Shown piece by piece: positions 44,988 to 53,424 of a stretch of DNA of 59,145 bases. Source of the stretch: Muribaculum sp. (GTDB taxonomy: Bacteria > Bacteroidota > Bacteroidia > Bacteroidales > Muribaculaceae). The position numbers and the translations under genes are program-made. Each line of letters begins with the position of its first letter. Position 1 is the first letter of the stretch. The stretch lies in contig JAMPGE010000001.1 of assembly GCA_023664085.1 (NCBI GenBank), positions 221,558-280,702 on the forward strand, written 5' to 3'. A model generated the notes under the pieces. The model was not told where the DNA came from. It saw nothing but the letters and a program-made list of their open reading frames with translations, and ran no database searches.

Positions 44988-46034
44988 TTATTTCACTTCC
45001 TTTTTGAGGAAGATCTCGGTGGGGAAATGGTCGGAATATCCGCCGGTCCACACGCCTCCGGAGAAGGTGCGCAGCGGGTAGCCTTTGTATTGTCCGCTCT
45101 GCTGCTTGAGGAAGTCGAAATTGAGCACTTCGGCATGTTCGAATTTAAGGCCGTTTTTTCCTTCCACGAGATTATAGTTTACGATAATCTGGTCGAAGAG
45201 GTCCCATCCGCCTCTATATATATAGGAGCCGATACCGCGTTCGAGCATTCTCCAGAAAGGATTGTAGAAACCGCCGGGCCGCACGTCCTTGATGTTCTTG
45301 ACGGCACCGAGCGTTACGGCACAGCTTTTGTCGGACGGATCGTCGTTGAGGTCACCCATGATGATAATACCCATGTTGGGGTCCACCTTCAGCAGGGAGT
45401 CGGCGATATGCCTGCAGAGGTCGGCGGCGGCTTCGCGCAGATGGCTGCTCTGCTGGCTTCCGCCGCGGCGCGAGGGCCAGTGATTGACGATGACGCCCAC
45501 ACGGCAACCGCCGAGCAGACCGGTGACCACCATCTGGTCGCGGGTCTTGAAATATTCCATGCCGGGGATCACAAGGCGATGGTTGGTCACGTTGATCGGA
45601 CGGAAGAATCTGGGATTGTAGAGCAGGGATACGTCCACGCCGCGGGCATCGGGGCTGTCGTGGTGGATGATCTGCAGATTAAGGTCGCGCACGGACTCTG
45701 CCTTGACCAGATCCTGAAGCACCGTGATGTTCTCTATCTCGGAGCAGCCGATAAGGGCGGGGCCCTGAGGCGTGGTCTTTGTCTTCATCTTTGAGATGGC
45801 ATACGACATGTTTTTGATCTTGGTCCAGTATTTGTTGCCGTCCCATTTGTTTTTTCCCCTGGGGGAGAATTCAAGGTCGTATTTGCCGTTGTTATTGATG
45901 GTGTCGAAGAGGTTTTCAAGGTTGTAGAAAGCCACTCCGAACATCTGGAACTTTTTGTTGTCCTGAGCCCGGGCCGTGGAGAAGCCGACGAAGAGAAGGA
46001 CGAGGATCAGGATTGATGTAGCGAGTTTTCTCAT
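44988..46034 (-). CDS. Exported endonuclease/exonuclease/phosphatase protein
   Basis: A 348-residue exported EEP-fold hydrolase. The ATG at 46032-46034 gives a signal peptide (MRKLATSILILVLLFVGFSTARAQ). EEP motifs are complete: VAFYNLENLFDT, ALIGCSEIEN (metal Glu), VNHWPSRRGG, IIMGDLNDDPSD, and YSDHFPTEIF at the C-terminus with the catalytic Asp-His. Family members cut DNA or remove phosphates from nucleotides. It sits between deoC (74 bp upstream) and the TonB receptor (41 bp downstream). It probably works in the periplasm or at the surface on products of the two endonucleases. Confidence 0.9.
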   Translation of the reverse strand: MRKLATSILILVLLFVGFSTARAQDNKKFQMFGVAFYNLENLFDTINNNGKYDLEFSPRGKNKWDGNKYWTKIKNMSYAISKMKTKTTPQGPALIGCSEIENITVLQDLVKAESVRDLNLQIIHHDSPDARGVDVSLLYNPRFFRPINVTNHRLVIPGMEYFKTRDQMVVTGLLGGCRVGVIVNHWPSRRGGSQQSSHLREAAADLCRHIADSLLKVDPNMGIIIMGDLNDDPSDKSCAVTLGAVKNIKDVRPGGFYNPFWRMLERGIGSYIYRGGWDLFDQIIVNYNLVEGKNGLKFEHAEVLNFDFLKQQSGQYKGYPLRTFSGGVWTGGYSDHFPTEIFLKKEVK

Positions 46035-46062
46035 GGTTGTTGAGATTAATTGAAGGATAAGT

Positions 46063-46094
46063 CCGTGGCGCATACAAGGATTGTAACGCCACGG
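46063..46094 (-). promoter_or_regulatory. Intercistronic stem-loop between deoC and the EEP gene
   Basis: CCGTGGCG (46063-46070) pairs perfectly with CGCCACGG (46087-46094), and TACAA/TTGTA inside extends the stem. No T run follows on minus, so it may protect the deoC message or set relative expression. Confidence 0.7.
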
Positions 46095-46108
46095 GCCATC
46101 GCAACGCA

Positions 46109-46987
46109 TTAGAAATATTTTACTTCTTCACCGGTCATGGCGGAGAGCACATTGTTGGCCAGAGAGCTTGCGCCGATACGGAAGAGATCCTGACACAACC
46201 ATTCGTCGCCGAGCACGTCTTTGACCACTGCGTAATAGCCGAGGGCGTCCTCTACCGTGCGCACGCCGCCGGAAGCTTTGAAGCCGACCCTGCGGCCTGT
46301 CTTGTCGTAGTATTCTTTGATGCATTTGCACATCACGTAGGCAGCTTCAAGACTTGCTCCGGGATAGATCTTTCCGGTGGAAGTCTTCAGGAAATCGCAA
46401 TCGCTGTAGAGGGAAAGGATAGAAGCGGCGCGGATCTTCTCAGCGGTCTTCAGCGCGCCTGTCTCAAGGATGACTTTGAGTTTCGCGCCTTTGGCAGTGT
46501 GCTTGAGTTCGATGATCTCATCGCAAAGGTCTTCGTAGTTTTCATCGCGAAACATTCCGAGGGGGAACACGATGTCGACTTCATTGGCACCGGCCTCCAC
46601 GGCGAGGGCCACGTCGGCCACCTTCACGGCGGTGAAAGTCTGAGAGGAAGGGAAACAACCGGCCACCACGGCGATGTCCACACCGGGCACGTCGAGCACT
46701 GTCTTGACCACTTCGGCGAAATTGGAATATACGCAAATGGCCGCTACGTTTTTAAACTGAGGATAATCGTTATCGAAATCATTGACGCGTTTGGTGAATT
46801 GGGCCACGCTGAGCTGGGAGTCTTCGGAGCTCAGGGTGGTGAGGTCAATGGAGCTGAACAAAAACTGATATACCTCTTGAGAAGCATATGAAGGAGCCTT
46901 TTCGAGAATACGCTCCACTTCTTTTTTGACGATGGCGTCGTCGGTGATAACTTTACTCTCGGCGATTGCCTGCTGGTACTTGTTCAT
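46109..46987 (-). CDS. deoC: Deoxyribose-phosphate aldolase
   Basis: A 292-residue class I aldolase that splits 2-deoxyribose-5-phosphate into glyceraldehyde-3-phosphate and acetaldehyde, the last step of deoxynucleoside catabolism. The Schiff-base lysine is in DFLKTSTGKIYPG and the second key lysine in VGFKASGGVRTVEDA; VDIVFPLGMF and LKVILETGAL are also typical. The ATG at 46985-46987 (MNKYQQAIAESK) is preferred; it has a consensus promoter about 100 bases upstream. It heads the nuclease locus. A longer upstream open stretch is not supported. Confidence 0.95.
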   Translation of the reverse strand: MNKYQQAIAESKVITDDAIVKKEVERILEKAPSYASQEVYQFLFSSIDLTTLSSEDSQLSVAQFTKRVNDFDNDYPQFKNVAAICVYSNFAEVVKTVLDVPGVDIAVVAGCFPSSQTFTAVKVADVALAVEAGANEVDIVFPLGMFRDENYEDLCDEIIELKHTAKGAKLKVILETGALKTAEKIRAASILSLYSDCDFLKTSTGKIYPGASLEAAYVMCKCIKEYYDKTGRRVGFKASGGVRTVEDALGYYAVVKDVLGDEWLCQDLFRIGASSLANNVLSAMTGEEVKYF

Positions 46988-47089
46988 GGTTATAAAGTTT
47001 TTAGTATTTCTATTTTGGTTACAAAGCCACGTGTTTTCCATATACGCGGAGGGCTGCGGAATGCAGGGCGCATAAAGGCGAATAATACG

Positions 47090-47121
47090 CAAAGATATTA
47101 AATAGGCCCGATGTAGCCAAA
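47090..47121 (-). promoter_or_regulatory. Promoter for deoC and the nuclease locus
   Basis: On minus, TTTG (47118-47121), a 20-base spacer and TATCTTTG (47090-47097): full consensus. Start near 47083, leader about 96 bases. Between 47122 and 47362 I see no gene. Confidence 0.75.
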
Positions 47122-47362
47122 ATATTTTATAATGATTTTTAAGAATTATTAATGATAACTGCTGATATTAAGGCCGACGCCGAGACACGATGCAACCTAT
47201 CCCAAGGGCCCGCCGACATTATGATTCGCCTATGCTCATGGTGGATAATGAGTGTTGTAGACCAGGAGCGCCATGAGGGATGACGTGTATATTGGGATTA
47301 ACAACACAAGGGGTGAATAGGTTAAGGCAAATTCGGATTTTAACATTCTTTTTTCAGAAAAA

Positions 47363-47393
47363 TTTGCCATATCGAAAAAAAGTAGTAATTTTG
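47363..47393 (+). promoter_or_regulatory. Promoter for the SRP RNA
   Basis: TTTG (47363-47366), a 19-base spacer and TAATTTTG (47386-47393): full consensus. Initiation six bases later falls exactly on the first base of the SRP RNA terminal helix. Confidence 0.85.
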
Positions 47394-47398
47394 TGGCC

Positions 47399-47496
47399 GG
47401 ATGAGTCCTGCACGACTAGCACTCCGAGAAATCCCCCAGGTCTTGACCGAAGCAAGGGTATCGTTGATGTGCAGTGCGATGTAGATCGCTCATCCA
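47399..47496 (+). ncRNA. ffs: Signal recognition particle RNA, bacterial small type
   Basis: A 4.5S-type SRP RNA of about 98 bases. The ends pair (GGATGAG 47399-47405 with CTCATCC 47489-47495) and the conserved helix 8 core reads CCAGGTCTTGACCGAAGCA, then AGGG; the GAAGCA asymmetric-loop motif that contacts Ffh is present. The usual GGAA tetraloop is replaced by a UUGA/CUUG-type loop, as I recall for other Bacteroidetes SRP RNAs. It would guide Ffh to signal sequences on nascent proteins. tRNA-Thr begins 4 bases after it. Confidence 0.85.
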
Positions 47497-47499
47497 CCT

Positions 47500-47573
47500 G
47501 CCTCTTTAGCTCAGTTGGCCAGAGCACGTGATTTGTAATCTCGGGGTCGTTGGTTCGAATCCGACAAGAGGCT
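47500..47573 (+). tRNA. tRNA-Thr (TGT)
   Basis: A 74-base cloverleaf: acceptor GCCTCTT (47500-47506) pairs with AAGAGGC (47566-47572), D-arm GCTC/GAGC, anticodon loop TTTGTAA with anticodon TGT at 47534-47536, and T-arm GTTGG-TTCGAAT-CCGAC. The anticodon stem has one U-U mismatch. CCA is not encoded. It shares the SRP RNA promoter, since only 4 bases separate them. A small hairpin AATGCTT-GCA-AAGCATT follows at 47578-47594. Confidence 0.93.
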
Positions 47574-47755
47574 CTAAAATGCTTGCAAAGCATTAGCGTT
47601 GAATGTTTTTCATAATTTTGTTTTGGCGGCGTGTTTAGTGATAAGCATGCCGTTTTTTATTTTGACGCTGTCTGAACTTTTTCGCGAAAGTTTAGATCAG
47701 AGACCACTCTAAAAAGTGGATTTCACCTTAGCTAAATTTCTTTCCTTCCGCATCG

Positions 47756-48079
47756 ATGTTTACATTCGCTCTGACTTTAATGACAAACCGCCGGCTGGAA
47801 GACGTGGTCACCGACTGGATCCGCCGGGAAGCCGTGCCTGCTCTTGACGTGCCGGCAGGGTGCCCTGTGAGGCTTACCAAGGTGGCCGCCGTACCCGGCG
47901 AGCCCGACTTCGCCAATCAGGCGCTGAGCATGACCCTGCATGTGGGATTCGAATCCCTCGGCATGCTGCGCCATTGGATGAAAAGCCGCGTGGAGCCCGT
48001 CACCGACGACTTTCACGCCCGTTTCTCCGATGAGTCGCTTCATTTCATCTCCATACTGAAAGAGATTTCTCTTGACTGA
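47756..48079 (+). CDS. DUF4286 family protein
   Basis: A 107-residue protein matching the small Bacteroidota family DUF4286: a ferredoxin-like pattern beginning FTFALTLMTNRRLEDVVTDWIRREAVPAL and ending LHFISILKEISLD. The function is unknown. It lies 20 bp before ruvC on the same strand, a conserved pairing as far as I recall. TAAATTTC (47733-47740) could be its -7 box, giving a very short leader; no -33 box is clear. Confidence 0.8.
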   Translation: MFTFALTLMTNRRLEDVVTDWIRREAVPALDVPAGCPVRLTKVAAVPGEPDFANQALSMTLHVGFESLGMLRHWMKSRVEPVTDDFHARFSDESLHFISILKEISLD

Positions 48080-48099
48080 TTTCTTAGCCTGCCCCGCAG

Positions 48100-48681
48100 A
48101 TGATTACAAGCCGATATGACAAAGTGATAATGGGCATCGACCCCGGCACCAACGTGATGGGCTACGCCATCCTTGGCGTGGAAGGAAAGAGTCCGGAATG
48201 CGTGGTGATGGGGGTGATAAAGCTCAATGCCATGGAAAGCCACTACCGCAGGCTCCACCGTATTTATGAGAGGGTGAGTTCGCTTGTGGAGCAGTATCTG
48301 CCGGACGAACTTGCCATCGAGGCACCGTTTTTCGGAAAAAACGTTCAGTCCATGCTCAAACTGGGACGCGCTCAGGGAGTGGCGATGGCGGCCGCCCTCT
48401 GCCGAGATATCCCCATCACTGAATATGCTCCGTTGAAGATCAAACAATCCGTGACAGGCAACGGGCAGGCCTCGAAAGAGCAGGTGGCCAATATGCTCAA
48501 ACATATCCTTCATATTTCGGACGACAAGATGCCCGACCTGCTCGATGCCACCGACGCACTGGCGGCGGCCCTTACGCATCATTACGAAAGCGGCAAGCCC
48601 CAGATAGCCAAGGGCGCCAAATCCTGGGAGCAGTTTCTGAAGCAGAATCCCGACCGGATAGCCCCGCGCCGCAACAAATAG
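48100..48681 (+). CDS. ruvC: Crossover junction endodeoxyribonuclease RuvC
   Basis: The 193-residue Holliday junction resolvase. The RNase H-like catalytic acids are in IMGIDPGTNVMGYA (first Asp), LAIEAPFFGKNVQSM (Glu) and PDLLDATDALAAALTHHY (the two C-terminal Asp). It resolves four-way DNA junctions with RuvAB, whose genes are not in the window. Length is slightly longer than E. coli RuvC because of a short C-terminal tail. A tandem array with an inverted repeat follows. Confidence 0.96.
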   Translation: MITSRYDKVIMGIDPGTNVMGYAILGVEGKSPECVVMGVIKLNAMESHYRRLHRIYERVSSLVEQYLPDELAIEAPFFGKNVQSMLKLGRAQGVAMAAALCRDIPITEYAPLKIKQSVTGNGQASKEQVANMLKHILHISDDKMPDLLDATDALAAALTHHYESGKPQIAKGAKSWEQFLKQNPDRIAPRRNK

Positions 48682-48695
48682 GCCGCCCCCTATCC

Positions 48696-48751
48696 TTTTA
48701 TCATCTTGTCATTTTGTCATTTTGTCATTATAACAATTTGACATAATGACA
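48696..48751. repeat. 8-bp tandem array upstream of rnr
   Basis: Seven 8-bp units, shifting from TTTTGTCA type to ATTTGACA/TAATGACA type. TTTGTCATTAT (48721-48731) and ATAATGACAAA (48743-48753) form an inverted repeat that could terminate ruvC transcription. Confidence 0.8.
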
Positions 48752-48803
48752 AATTAAGATTGCGGCCGGAAGATCGTATATATTCGAAGACCTCCCGGCG
48801 CTT

Positions 48804-48838
48804 TTTGAACTCCATTTCAATTTTTTATGTTATATTTG
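48804..48838 (+). promoter_or_regulatory. Probable promoter for rnr
   Basis: TATATTTG (48831-48838) is a full -7 match; TTTG at 48804-48807 is 23 bases away, longer than usual. Leader about 65 bases. Confidence 0.5.
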
Positions 48839-48908
48839 TAGGCGACTGGAAAACGTCGCCTTTTGCCGTATGCAGAATCAACCCCGATAAGATAGGAAAT
48901 TACTGATT

Positions 48909-51155
48909 ATGAAAGAACAGAAAAATATAGCCACGGGGGCGCCCCGACGCCTTCGCAAGAAAGAACTCTACGATAAGATAATAGCGTTTCTGGCACGTCA
49001 GCCCCGTCAGGCGTTCAACTATAAGCAAATCGCTTTCGCCATCGAAGCCACCAATCCGGCCTCACGCATGGATATCATCAATCTGCTTGACGATCTTGTG
49101 GCCGCCGACGAAATTGTGGAGGTGTCGCTCGGACGGTATCGTGCCAAGGCCAACCGCGGCACAGAAAGCATCGGGCTGTTTGTGCGCCGCTCCAACGGCA
49201 AAAACGCCGTGGTGATCGACGATGAGCCGATCCTCGTGGCCGAACGCAATTCCATGCATGCTCTCAACGGCGATAAGGTGAGAGTGGTGGTTTCGGCCGC
49301 CCGCAAAGGGCAGGAGCCGGAAGCCCGCGTGATAGAGATCGTGGAGACCAAAGACCAGACTTTCATCGGCGAACTCAAAGCCGAAGGCAATTTCAATTAT
49401 GTGGTAACCGACTCGAAGTTTCTGGCCGCCGATATCATCATTCCCCGCTCCAGACTGAGGGGCGCGAAACCGGGCGACAAGGTGATAGCACGTATCTTTC
49501 AATGGCGCGACGAGGAGATGAATCCCCGCGGCGAGATCGTAGACGTGCTCGGCCGCAAAGGAGAAAACAATGCCGAGATGCACGCCATTCTGGCCGAGTT
49601 CGGTCTGCCCTATAAGTATCCGGAGAATGTGGAGAAGGCCGCCGACAAAATAGATGCCGGAATCACTGCCGAGGAAGTGGCTCGCCGTGAAGATTTCCGC
49701 GGAGTGACCACCTTCACCATCGACCCCCGCGATGCCAAGGACTTCGACGATGCCCTCTCCATCCGCCAGCTTGCCAACGGCAACTATGAGGTGGGAGTGC
49801 ACATAGCCGACGTGACGCACTACGTGCATCCCAACACCGTCATCGATAAAGAGGCGCGCCAGAGAGCCACCAGCGTGTATCTCGTGGACCGCACCATTCC
49901 GATGCTTCCGGAGCATCTCTCCAACGGCATATGTTCGCTTCGTCCGAATGAGGAGAAGCTAACGTTCTCGGCCATCTTCGAACTCGATTCAAAGGCAAAC
50001 GTGATCAACCACCGCATAGGGCGCACCGTGATCTGCTCCGACCGCCGCTTCACCTACGAGGAGGCACAACAGATCATCGAGACCGGCGAGGGCGACTATG
50101 CCCGTGAAGTATTGACGCTCAACAGCCTTGCCCAGGCTCTGCGCAAACGTCGCTATGAGAACGGCGCTCTGGAGTTTGACAGGGCTGAGGTGCGCTTCGA
50201 AATCGATGCCACGGGTCACCCTATAGATGTGTTCTTCAAAGAGTCGAAGGAAGCCAACAAACTCATAGAGGAGTTCATGCTTCTTGCCAATCTTACGGTG
50301 GCTGAGTCTGTGGGCAAGGTGACGAAGGGGAAGAAAGCCAAGAATTTCGTGTATCGCGTGCACGACAATCCGGATCCGGAGAAAATGGGCAATTTCTCGA
50401 AAATAGCCTCTCGCTTCGGATTTAAGATCAACGTAGACGGCAAAGCCCGCGAGGTAAACAGGAGCCTTAACCGCATGCTGAAAGACGTAAAAGGACGCGG
50501 CGAGGAAAACATGCTTTCCATACTGGCGATCCGCTCTATGGCAAAGGCCGTATATACCACCGACAATATCGGCCATTACGGACTCGCGCTTGACTATTAT
50601 ACGCATTTCACCTCCCCCATCAGGCGCTATCCGGACATGATGGTCCACCGCCTGCTTGCCAAATATGCCGAAGGAGGACGCTCCGCCGACAAACTCAAAC
50701 TTGAAGACCAGTGCAGACACTCATCCGACATGGAGCAGCTCGCGGCAAATGCCGAACGGGCTTCGATCCGCTACAAACAGGTGGAATACATGCGCGACCG
50801 TATGGGCGAAATCTACGACGGCGTGATCTCGGGAGTGACCGAATGGGGCGTATACGTGGAGCTTGACGACAATATGTGTGAGGGACTCGTACCCATCCGC
50901 GATCTGGCCGATGACTATTATGACCTTGATGAGAAAAACTATCAGCTCATCGGACGTAAGCATCATCATAAGTTTACGCTGGGCGACAAGGTTAAGGTGC
51001 AGGTGGCCCGGGCCGATCTGGAGCGCAAGCAGCTTGACTTCGCCCTCATCACCGATGAAGGCAACCCCAATAAGCCGCTGAAAGAAAAACAAGAGAAAAA
51101 AGGGGGGCGCAACACTCCCCAGAGCCGCCACAAACGCTCACGCAAACGTAAATAA
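48909..51155 (+). CDS. rnr: Ribonuclease R
   Basis: The 748-residue processive 3'-5' exoribonuclease. Order of domains: winged helix-like N-terminus (KKELYDKIIAFLARQPRQAFNYKQIA), two cold-shock OB folds, the RNB catalytic domain (TIDPRDAKDFDDALSI with its metal-binding Asp residues, near residue 275; FTSPIRRYPDMMVHRLLAKY near 560), an S1 domain (MGEIYDGVISGVTEWGVYVEL near 635) and a basic tail (HKRSRKRK). It degrades structured RNA. A strong terminator follows, and 8-bp arrays lie on both sides of the gene. Confidence 0.96.
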   Translation: MKEQKNIATGAPRRLRKKELYDKIIAFLARQPRQAFNYKQIAFAIEATNPASRMDIINLLDDLVAADEIVEVSLGRYRAKANRGTESIGLFVRRSNGKNAVVIDDEPILVAERNSMHALNGDKVRVVVSAARKGQEPEARVIEIVETKDQTFIGELKAEGNFNYVVTDSKFLAADIIIPRSRLRGAKPGDKVIARIFQWRDEEMNPRGEIVDVLGRKGENNAEMHAILAEFGLPYKYPENVEKAADKIDAGITAEEVARREDFRGVTTFTIDPRDAKDFDDALSIRQLANGNYEVGVHIADVTHYVHPNTVIDKEARQRATSVYLVDRTIPMLPEHLSNGICSLRPNEEKLTFSAIFELDSKANVINHRIGRTVICSDRRFTYEEAQQIIETGEGDYAREVLTLNSLAQALRKRRYENGALEFDRAEVRFEIDATGHPIDVFFKESKEANKLIEEFMLLANLTVAESVGKVTKGKKAKNFVYRVHDNPDPEKMGNFSKIASRFGFKINVDGKAREVNRSLNRMLKDVKGRGEENMLSILAIRSMAKAVYTTDNIGHYGLALDYYTHFTSPIRRYPDMMVHRLLAKYAEGGRSADKLKLEDQCRHSSDMEQLAANAERASIRYKQVEYMRDRMGEIYDGVISGVTEWGVYVELDDNMCEGLVPIRDLADDYYDLDEKNYQLIGRKHHHKFTLGDKVKVQVARADLERKQLDFALITDEGNPNKPLKEKQEKKGGRNTPQSRHKRSRKRK

Positions 51156-51159
51156 GCTG

Positions 51160-51184
51160 ACAAAAGGGCAAATCGCCCTTTTGT
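51160..51184 (+). terminator. Intrinsic terminator after rnr
   Basis: ACAAAAGGGC (51160-51169) pairs perfectly with GCCCTTTTGT (51175-51184) around five bases, followed by TATTTTGTCCCTTTTG. It starts 4 bases after the rnr stop. Confidence 0.85.
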
Positions 51185-51186
51185 TA

Positions 51187-51315
51187 TTTTGTCCCTTTTG
51201 TCATATTGTCATTTTATCATCTTGTCATTTTGTCATAATGTCATTTTGTCATATTGACAAATTGACATATTGACATATTGACAAATTGACAACAGGACCT
51301 ATTGTCAATTTGATA
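51187..51315. repeat. 8-bp tandem array between rnr and uvrC
   Basis: About fifteen units of 8 bp (one of 9). The first half uses NNTTGTCA, the second NATTGACA. The last units run into the uvrC coding end: the uvrC stop codon (51305-51307) lies within the unit TATTGTCA. Confidence 0.88.
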
Positions 51316-53257
51316 AATTGAGGCTTGTATCGCTGTTTGTCTGCTGGTGGGATACGGGATGGAAATGGGTGTGGAGGATGCGGGCTTTTGCAGGACCCGC
51401 CACCTCGGCAATTTGCTGAAAATCCGCTTCTTTCAGCTTCCTGATGCTTTTGAATTTCTTCATCAGCAGGGCCGCTGTGGCGGGCCCTATACCCTTTATT
51501 GAATCCAATTCGCTGGAAATCTGACCTTTACTTCGCCTGTCGCGGTGATGCGTGATGCCGAAACGGTGGGCTTCGTCGCGCAGTGCCTGTACCACCCTCA
51601 GACTCCGGCTCTTCTTGTCGATATACAGCGGCAGTTGATCGCCGGGAAAATATATCTCCTCCAAGCGCTTGGCAATGCCTACGAGAGCCACTTCCCCTCT
51701 TATTCCCATCTCGTCGAAGGCTTCCACAGCGGCACTTAGCTGACCTTTACCGCCATCCACCACTACTAAGTCGGGCAGCTTTTCCCCTTCTGCCATCATA
51801 CGCGTGTAGCGACGATGGAGCACTTCCTTCATGGAGGCGAAGTCATCCGCGCCGACCACGGTCTTGATGTTGTAATGCCGATAGTCTTTTTTGGACGGTT
51901 TACCGTCGCGAAACACTACGCAACTTGCCACCGGGTTGGTGCCCTGGATATTGGAATTGTCGAAACACTCTATATGCCGGGGCTGCACGCTGAGCCGGAA
52001 ATCGCTTTTCATCTGTTCCATCAAAGCCTCCGTGCCCTTCTGAGGATCGAGTTTCTCAAGTTGTTTTTCTTTGTCGGTCATATATTGTCGGACATTCTTC
52101 ATACCCACTTCAAGGGCCCTTTTGCGGTCTCCCCTCTTGGGAATCACAAACTCCACGCCCTCAAATTCCGTGTCGGGCAGAAACGGTACCAACACTTGTG
52201 AAAACTTATGGTCAAAACGACGGCCGATTTCACTTATGGCCAACGACAGAATTTCTTCGGGAGTCTCGGCCAGACGGCGTCGGAATTCGATATTGAGACT
52301 TTTTGTCACGGCACCGTGGCGCATGTGCATATAATTCACGAAGGCCGAAGTGGCATTCTCCACATAAGAAAATATATCGGCATCCAAAGCGTCAGTACGT
52401 GCAATGACGCTCTTGGAATTGTATTTCTTCACAGCCTCATATTTCTCCTTGATGATCTGCGCTTCTTCAAATTTCAGATTCTCGGCAAGCGAAGTCATCT
52501 CATCGAGGAGTTTGTTTTCAAGGCTCAGAGTTTCCCCGTTGAGTATCTGACGCACCCTTTTGATATATTCTCCATACTCTTCCACGGATATAAGTCCGCG
52601 GCACGGGCCGCCGCATTTGCCGATATGGTAATCCAGACATAACCGAAGCTTGTGTTTTGCCACGGCATCCGCATCAATCACGTGGCGACAGCTGCGTAGA
52701 GGATACACATCGCGGATCAGCTGAAGCACAACCTTTGCCGCGCCGGGATTGGCATACGGTCCGTAATATCTGCCGTGCAAACCCTTTTCGCGGGTCATGA
52801 AAACGCGCGGAAACGGTTCGTTGGTAACTACGATCCAGGGATAGGACTTATCGTCTTTGAGCAGCACATTGTAGCGCGGCTGATACTCCTTGATCATCGC
52901 GTTTTCGAGATGAAGGGCGTCTTCTTCGGAATGCACCACTATGAATCGCAGGTCCACGATGTTTCTTACCAGAAGATTTGTGCGCACGGAGTCGTGCCGG
53001 CGGTTGAAATAAGAAGACACCCGGCGTTTGAGGCGCTTTGCTTTTCCTACATATATCACCTTGCCGTGTCGGTCGAGATACATATACACGCCGGGAGATT
53101 CAGGCAAGTTGAGAATCTTTTCGCGAAGGGATTTGCCGGGACGATTCTCACGAATATCCTGCGCGGTTCTGTCGGGGGTGATTTCGATGCCGAAACCGCC
53201 CTCTTCGTCGATCTGACGGCCGTAATCGGCCATAATGTGCTGCAAATCGGATGTCAT
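51305..53257 (-). CDS. uvrC: Excinuclease ABC subunit C
   Basis: The 650-residue nuclease subunit of nucleotide-excision repair, which makes both incisions. The GIY-YIG domain is PGVYMYLDRHGKVIYVGKAK (residues about 55-74), the UVR motif is near LKFEEAQIIKEKYEAVKKY, the RNase H-like C-terminal nuclease has IECFDNSNIQGTNPVASC and VVDGGKGQLSAA, and a helix-hairpin-helix (IKGIGPATAALLMKKF) is near residue 600. The N-terminus carries about 45 residues before the usual start region; no nearer ATG gives a standard N-terminus except Met9. The last residues and stop are encoded by a tandem repeat. Confidence 0.95.
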   Translation of the reverse strand: MTSDLQHIMADYGRQIDEEGGFGIEITPDRTAQDIRENRPGKSLREKILNLPESPGVYMYLDRHGKVIYVGKAKRLKRRVSSYFNRRHDSVRTNLLVRNIVDLRFIVVHSEEDALHLENAMIKEYQPRYNVLLKDDKSYPWIVVTNEPFPRVFMTREKGLHGRYYGPYANPGAAKVVLQLIRDVYPLRSCRHVIDADAVAKHKLRLCLDYHIGKCGGPCRGLISVEEYGEYIKRVRQILNGETLSLENKLLDEMTSLAENLKFEEAQIIKEKYEAVKKYNSKSVIARTDALDADIFSYVENATSAFVNYMHMRHGAVTKSLNIEFRRRLAETPEEILSLAISEIGRRFDHKFSQVLVPFLPDTEFEGVEFVIPKRGDRKRALEVGMKNVRQYMTDKEKQLEKLDPQKGTEALMEQMKSDFRLSVQPRHIECFDNSNIQGTNPVASCVVFRDGKPSKKDYRHYNIKTVVGADDFASMKEVLHRRYTRMMAEGEKLPDLVVVDGGKGQLSAAVEAFDEMGIRGEVALVGIAKRLEEIYFPGDQLPLYIDKKSRSLRVVQALRDEAHRFGITHHRDRRSKGQISSELDSIKGIGPATAALLMKKFKSIRKLKEADFQQIAEVAGPAKARILHTHFHPVSHQQTNSDTSLNLSN

Positions 53258-53424
53258 ATATTTATAACGTAAGAGGTCAGGATATGTTGCAACACAGGCA
53301 CCGCGGAGCTTCCGCGGTGCCTGTGCCGGGAGATTCGAAGATTCCGCCCGTAAAGCTGATTTTTTATAAGGCGGACTCTAAATTTTTGAGACGGACTCTA
53401 AAATGGGGGAAAAACGCGATCAAG

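Noticed and set aside
35908..46987. A SusD gene within the nuclease locus
   Set aside because: Neither lipoprotein shows SusD-like TPR helices or typical N-terminal SusD sequence; both are beta-rich DUF6359/DUF5689 types.
47500..47573. tRNA-Thr as a pseudogene because of a mismatch in the anticodon stem
   Set aside because: Acceptor, D and T arms are perfect and the loop is normal; a single U-U mismatch is tolerated.
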